The notes beneath the pieces were generated by a model, which made no database searches, was not told the DNA's origin, and was given only the letters and a program-made list of their open reading frames with translations. The position numbers and the translations under genes were made by a program. Shown in pieces: positions 59,045-64,000 of a stretch of 64,000 nt of DNA; positions within the stretch are counted from its first letter, which is position 1; the number at the start of each line of letters is the position of its first letter. Origin of the DNA: Patiria pectinifera (taxonomy: Eukaryota; Echinodermata; Asteroidea; Valvatida; Asterinidae); NCBI GenBank assembly GCA_029964075.1, contig CM057134.1, forward strand, positions 18,268,905 through 18,332,904, written 5' to 3'.

Positions 59045-60330
59045 GTTTTACAGACCCTATGCAGTTTGCCTATCAGAGAAATCGTAGTTGTAGTGACGCT
59101 ATCTTACTCATTCTGGATAAGTTATATTCTCAAAACGAGCTCAATATGGTAATTCTGCTAGAGTGATGTTCTTTGATTTTTCGTCGGCATTTAATACTAT
59201 TCAGCCACACATGCTCATTCAAAAATTGCTGGACCATTGTGAAGTACCGAAGTTGCTTTTGTCCTGGACTTTAAACTACTTGACAAATCGCTCGCAGTAT
59301 GTTAAAATGAATGCTGCTGGCACGCAATCTAGTTCGATTTATTCAAATACTGGCGCTCCACAGGGTACAGTTCTGGCTCCATTCCTGTTTTCGTTGTATA
59401 CATGTACATGTACATCAGATTGTCGGTCTTCTGAAATGTCATGCCCTTTAATTAAATTTGCCGACGACACTGCGATGATTGGACTGATTAGTAAGGATGA
59501 TGATCAGTTATATAAAAATCAACTTCAACAATTTGTCAACTACTTAGATTCGAATTACCTCAAATTAAATGTCTCTAAAACAAAAGAAATGGTTATAGAT
59601 TATAGGAAGTCACATCGCTTACCAGAACCTGTTACCTTGAAAGGCAGTGTTGTAGAACGTGTCACATGTTACAAATATCTGGGTGTCGTAATTGACAATG
59701 AATTGAGTTGGCATGAACATGTGGATTTCATTGTGGAAAAAAATAATTCTCGCATGTTCTGCCTCAGGAAACTAAATTCGTTCTATGTTGATCGTAGAAT
59801 TCTGGCAACTTCTTATGACACTGTGGTTGCTAGTGTTTGGGGCTACTGTCTGATATGTTGGGGTGGAAATGTTGGGAAATGTGAAAAAGACCACATAGAT
59901 AGGATTATAAAACAAGCAGGAAGGATTCTTGGGGAGTCGCGGCCGTTAGTGGACACTGCATATGAGGATCTGGTGATCGGCAAGCTCACTATGCTACTGA
60001 ATGACAAAAATCACCCACTTCATGACGGGCTTGCTGAACAGCTGATCCCAAGGTCTGGTCGTATGCGGGTGCCCTATGCTGCGACAAACCGACACCCATC
60101 CTCCTTCATTCCTCGTGCAATAAAACATCACAATCTCATGTTCCAGCATTAATATATTATATAAGGAATTTTTTTATCAGTTTTGATTGTTCGTTTTGAT
60201 TGTTCGTGCAATTGTATATGTAACTGTGTTTTATAATGTGTCGATGTTGTTATTGTATGCGAGCATTTTAAATTACCCCAGTGGGATATAATAAAGATTA
60301 TTTGATTTTATTTTATTTTGATTTTGAAAG
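59045..60330 (+). mobile_element. 5'-truncated non-LTR retrotransposon (Rex1/CR1-like LINE)
   Basis: The reverse-transcriptase domain begins near 59,049 (FTDPMQFAYQRNRSCSDAIL). One frameshift lies near 59,147, then about 330 codons remain open to a stop at 60,150-60,152. Motifs include DFSSAFNTI, NTGAPQGTVLAPFLFSLYT, the catalytic FADDT and YKYLGVVID. The C-terminus carries the HPLHDGL...SFIPRAIKHHN type of ending. The element lacks the endonuclease and most of the N-terminus. AATAAAG at about 60,289 precedes a TTTGATTTTATTTTATTTTG tail near 60,300-60,320, the probable 3' end. Confidence 0.88.
59163..60152 (+). CDS. LINE reverse transcriptase fragment
   Basis: This 329-codon open frame encodes the palm and thumb of an RT used for target-primed reverse transcription. 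It starts inside the domain at MMFFDFSSAFNTI, so the first Met is not a true start. FADD replaces the commoner YADD and is normal in this clade. The frame is disrupted upstream (see the element entry), so it is unlikely to be active. Confidence 0.88.
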   Translation: MMFFDFSSAFNTIQPHMLIQKLLDHCEVPKLLLSWTLNYLTNRSQYVKMNAAGTQSSSIYSNTGAPQGTVLAPFLFSLYTCTCTSDCRSSEMSCPLIKFADDTAMIGLISKDDDQLYKNQLQQFVNYLDSNYLKLNVSKTKEMVIDYRKSHRLPEPVTLKGSVVERVTCYKYLGVVIDNELSWHEHVDFIVEKNNSRMFCLRKLNSFYVDRRILATSYDTVVASVWGYCLICWGGNVGKCEKDHIDRIIKQAGRILGESRPLVDTAYEDLVIGKLTMLLNDKNHPLHDGLAEQLIPRSGRMRVPYAATNRHPSSFIPRAIKHHNLMFQH

Positions 60331-61499
60331 TCTTAAAAATAAAATTGCAGACAGCAAAGTACAATCTATAGGCGTATTTTTCAGTAAAATTCAGTGCTAT
60401 CTGTTGACCAGACTACCTTTACTTGCATAATCAAAATGTTAATGCATCATCATGGTCATAGTCATATGAAGTGTTGTTGCACGAAAAGAAGTTTAATTCT
60501 CTAAGATGTTTTATTGATGGTTCACGTAGCTGGAACATTTATAAAATGGACCATTACCAGGGCTTGACTGAGAAAATCAGTCGGGTCAGGAACCTAGCAC
60601 CCAGTCACACCACATTTAATCACGTCATAGGAGGGGATCATACCATTAGGACAATCGCAAACGGAGGAGGAGCGACTGTAACCATGCGAAATATTCCTTG
60701 TGATCTCTAAACCCCCAAGATATAATTTCTGACGAAGAAGACATGTCTACATCTGGATCAAACTCGCCGCCATGCGCCAGAGAATGTGACGCGTTTCCAA
60801 CAAAGAGTGATGTGCACAACCTCTTCCCCACGGATACGATCTTTCCGCGCCTTGTTAGTTAGAAAATGCCTCGTGTGATGAACGCACATGCAGCCCATAG
60901 AAAGAAGGTTGTGATTTATTTCGCTGGTATTCTTGTAGTATTCAGTAGGAATAGGACAGCACCAGCGATACTGCGAGTGCTGCCAATACCCATTCACGAA
61001 TACTCGATTTAGAGTCGATAAAGAATACAGCGCAATACTTTCATCATTTTCATATACACTCTGCAATTTTTGGTCAAAGTTTAGTATCAAAAAATTAGTA
61101 TCGAAAAAATCTGAATTTTCTTTCGAGTACTGCGCAACTGGGATCGAGTTCACCGAGTACAATTTGTCGAGTTAAGGGAAGAGTCCGAGTACAAAATTAT
61201 GAGTACGTGCCGAGTACTTGTTTTTTTTAGTACTTATGATCGAGTACGGGCCAAGTACTTATTGGTACTCGAGTTGTACTCGAGTTCGAGTACGAGTACA
61301 ACACTGGCTTTAAACATACGTACGTTGTACCAAGACCGCTTGGGTCCTTTGTCATGTAATCGTCATTGCAACGCTGTTCAAAACGTCTGGTCTGCTTGTC
61401 TCATGTTCCTCCGTACGTACCGGTACGAACGTGTGTGCAAGCAGCGCAGTATTGCTTGCCAGGGAAAATCCCCACGGCAATGTCTGTGCCCAACAAGCA
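60331..61499. other. Gene-free stretch; GAGTAC words at 61.15-61.31 kb
   Basis: Degenerate GAGTACGTGCCGAGTAC-type words lie at 61,145-61,310. A 134-codon minus ORF (61,162-60,758) has no recognisable motif and is not called. Confidence 0.45.
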
Positions 61500-62266
61500 A
61501 TTCCAGGGTTGACCACAAGTAACATGGCCGCACAGACTTTCGAGCCTAGGGACGCCATGCATCATGGATACCGATTTCAGATTAAACTTTTATTTGAAAT
61601 TGTGGGAGAAATCATGGAAGCAAAATGTCCTAACGGTCTTTTTTTAAAACTAAATGCTTTAAGGTTGCTGAAAGCAAGTCTTTGTTGACATCACGTTGGC
61701 CAATAGGAAAGTTCGTTATGCGATATCATTCCTTTAAAGGCCACATGCATTGTAGACTTCACATCTGATTGGACGGCCGCACGACCAAGTTGTGGCTTTC
61801 GTTCGGCTCTCGTGCACGTGCACGCAAGACTGCAATTTGCTCTAGACATTGGAGAATGTGAACATTTTCCAAAAACCAAAAGGAAATTTCTTCCAGTGAA
61901 ATCTCATAATGACAAAAGGGAAGTCTTTGTGAAAAACCATGGGGAAGTTGACGACGATTTTGCAAATGATATGGCCCCTAACCAACCACAGAGAAGCGTA
62001 AAAAGACATGACAGTGGTTGAACCAAGTTCCTTGCTCTATGGTTGAACTTACCAACTTCTTACGATAAAACATGTCTCAAAAATCATTCCAAAACACTTT
62101 GATTGGGGACCACTTAAACATGCAGCGTTCCTCACATGTACTGGCTCCAGAAAAAAAAAAAATTAAATAAAATGTCAGGCCGACCAATCCACCAAATTTT
62201 TTTCGAACCGTTTTTGTTTGGCCTAATACCAAAATGACTTTCTGTAAAAGAATAAAATTGTCTTAC
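61500..62266 (-). repeat. Flank of duplicated segment, copy 5 (inverted)
   Basis: Read on the minus strand it matches 22.9-23.6 kb and 27.9-28.8 kb, including GTTCAACCATAGAGCAAGGA, CTCCAATGTCTAGAGC and the ACGAGAGCCGAACGAAAGCC block. Confidence 0.8.
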
Positions 62267-62462
62267 TTTTTTGTTTAAGAATCCGAGGTAACGTTGCTCT
62301 GAGTAGATGGCGTATCTCTCATGCAGCTTGCGCCGTTTTTTTTTCCACCAGGAGTCCATAGGCTGTTCCTTAAAGTGTGGCCGACTGGAATGGTAATAGC
62401 CCATTCTCATGGATGAGGACTCCTGCTGAGATGACGCCTCCTACATGTATGCTCTCAAGGAC
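62267..62462 (-). pseudogene. Broken copy 5 of the duplicated exon
   Basis: Keeps the CCCCACCAG acceptor and AAAAAA|GTAAGA donor. It has a 6-bp CATGTA-type insertion after GAGCATA, a TAA in ACACTTTAAGG and an enlarged A run. Total length is 196 nt against 189. Confidence 0.78.
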
Positions 62463-63845
62463 CTGGTGGGGAAATATCATCAAATCATCGGTTTAGATGT
62501 CAAATCAATAACTTGATTGAAATTTGCCCAATACCGGTACAAGAGCAGGTTAAAACTGTTCAATGTAAGGGACGGAGGAGAACCAGCCCCAATCATGTTC
62601 CAACAGATTTCAAAGACTCGGACGTAAAAGAGTTCTGACGCAAACATCCTACTTGTGTCACGACCACAGAAATTGGCAAAACTGGACAAACTCGAAACCG
62701 ACTTCGGGTCGGGTCGGTTTGTCCATCATTTAAGTCGGGTCGGGTTGGTTTCGGTTTTGCATTTGCGATTTTCGGGTCGGTTCGGGTCAGTTAAGCCCTT
62801 TGGAAAAAAAACCAAATAAACCGAATTTAACCGAAATTCACATGGTGCACTATCTACATGTAGTGCAGAGTCACTGCGCACAGCGCTACTAAAAAGATTT
62901 GCATTCTGTCTCGATCGGTACATGTATGTCATGTGAGTGCTGCACAGCATGATTCAGTCAATGAAAGCCGACATTTTTTAAGAAATGCGGGTCAGTTCAG
63001 GCGTAAAAAGCGGACACATTGCTGAAGCCAGTTATTCAGGGTTTTTTGGGGTCGCGGTTTTGTTTCGGTCGGTTCAGGTCGGTTTTCTTTGAATTGTGGT
63101 CGGGTCGGATTGGCTTATAAAATAAATGTCTCGGGTCGGTTTAGCCTCATTCACTCGACCCGATGCACATCACTACTCGACAAGTACTTGACAGCAACTG
63201 CTCTGAATGGGGAGCTCGTGTTGGGGAGCTCGTGTTGCGGACTTGTGGGGGACTGCATAGGTCGTGATAGACACTGGAAGGTCCCAGTCAGTGGCCGTGT
63301 CACACACAAACAGCCCTGTTGGACCTCAGTTTCTTGTCCCGAGGTCAAGCACGCATGGCCCAAAAGCGTACGCGAGGTTTTACGAGATTTAGGCCTATTC
63401 GAGACTACAGAAAAACACAAAAAGTGCCTGGATACATGCACTGTTTGGCCAAGATGGCTAATTAAGTGAACAGTTGAAATCGTGTGCTTTATTTTGATAC
63501 CAAAAATAACTGTTTTTGACAAATATGAAGTGTTGTTACAGCCTGTCAAACAAAGTCATATTTTTTATCAACAAAAGCGAGGATTTTAGGTGCACATTTG
63601 ATTCTTTAAAAAGGCCGAAAGAAACGGCAAGGCTCAATAGATAGAGGAAAGTATACGCTTTATTTTCATGCGCAGGAGACTTCTAATGTTTGGTCCAAAT
63701 TGCCTGTTGAAAAATGAAGACTTTTGCGAGATTTCATGATTACCAATCACATGTAAGCGTGAACGAGCGTAAGTACATGCAGGCCTCAACAGCACGTGCG
63801 AACATGCAGTGAATGACTTATGAATATTAAGCAGGCCATCTCAAG
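62463..63845. other. Gene-free stretch with TCGGGTCGGTTT words
   Basis: Degenerate CGGGTCGGGTCGGTT words occupy 62,700-62,800 and 63,045-63,165. About 63,200-63,290 is the inverted partner of 29,535-29,610. Nothing coding recognised. Confidence 0.5.
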
Positions 63846-63848
63846 CTC

Positions 63849-63944
63849 GACCAATCAGTGGGCGGGCGGCGTGTACATGTATGAGGTCACAAGGTCATAC
63901 CATGTTTGCGTTCCTTGCTCTATGCTTTTACGATGCATGCAATG
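63849..63944 (+). promoter_or_regulatory. Promoter-like cluster: CCAAT box, GC box, DR2 element
   Basis: ACCAATCAG (63,850-63,858; NF-Y type) is followed by GGGCGGGCGG (about 63,860) and by AGGTCA-CA-AGGTCA (63,884-63,897), a perfect DR2 nuclear-receptor site. ATGGCGACG begins at 63,942 and closes after 13 codons, so it is either an upstream ORF or not a start. A gene may begin beyond the window. Confidence 0.35.
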
Positions 63945-64000
63945 GCGACGATCTTTTCGCGTTGTGAAAAATGGAGTTGTTAGAAACATTAGGTGTACAT

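Noticed and set aside
60758..61162. 134-codon minus-strand ORF
   Set aside because: No recognisable motif, no splice context, and it borders the GAGTAC-word cluster.

Overview
This is a metazoan nuclear genomic window. It has spliced genes with GT-AG introns, no operons, and a very high load of minisatellites, MITEs and other mobile DNA. The many ACATGTACATGTA words, the tRNA-derived SINE at about 8.65 kb, the GGGCCCAATTTCA-ended MITE at about 43.1 kb and the transposon proteins suggest a marine invertebrate deuterostome. An echinoderm such as a sea star is my guess, but the species cannot be fixed from sequence alone.

Region 1 (1-4.27 kb) is gene-free and packed with inverted-repeat elements. 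Region 2 (4,271-15,535, + strand) is the clearest gene: the 3' eleven coding exons (750 codons plus stop) of a PLEKHG5 (Syx/Tech)-like RhoA guanine nucleotide exchange factor. It encodes a pre-DH segment, a DH domain, a PH domain and a Ser/Pro-rich tail. All junctions are phase-consistent, and three introns carry unrelated minisatellites. Region 3 (15.5-21.5 kb) is 3' UTR and gene-free DNA with nested MITEs. At 21.5-21.8 kb there is a promoter-like GC-rich patch and a possible first coding exon.

Region 4 (22.6-37.5 kb, with inverted relatives at 46.3-49.3 and 61.5-62.7 kb) is a family of duplicated segments. Each carries the same 63-codon exon, which vaguely resembles the region after the ATPase domain of ADCY10-type soluble adenylyl cyclases. 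One copy (48,915-49,103, minus) is intact and four are broken. The copy at 30.8 kb is followed by a tandem triplication of a 1.4-1.65 kb unit carrying a 48-nt exon, then a terminal exon. Because the copies are alignable, they give occupied/empty-site evidence for three transposon insertions.

Region 5 holds two large minisatellites, a 17-bp unit (24.99-26.42 kb) and a 14-bp unit (38.34-39.92 kb). Neither consensus contains a stop codon in any of six frames, so the long ORFs there are artefacts. Region 6 (40-46 kb) is gene-free with further minisatellites and a MITE. Region 7 (49.5-60.3 kb) is transposon-derived: a PHD-like zinc-finger relic (+), a frameshifted multi-domain transposon-type gene (minus, 58,206-54,142) and a 5'-truncated LINE reverse transcriptase (+, about 59,040-60,152). 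The last kilobase has a promoter-like cluster (CCAAT box, GC box, DR2 nuclear-receptor element). All homology statements are from memory; no search was run.
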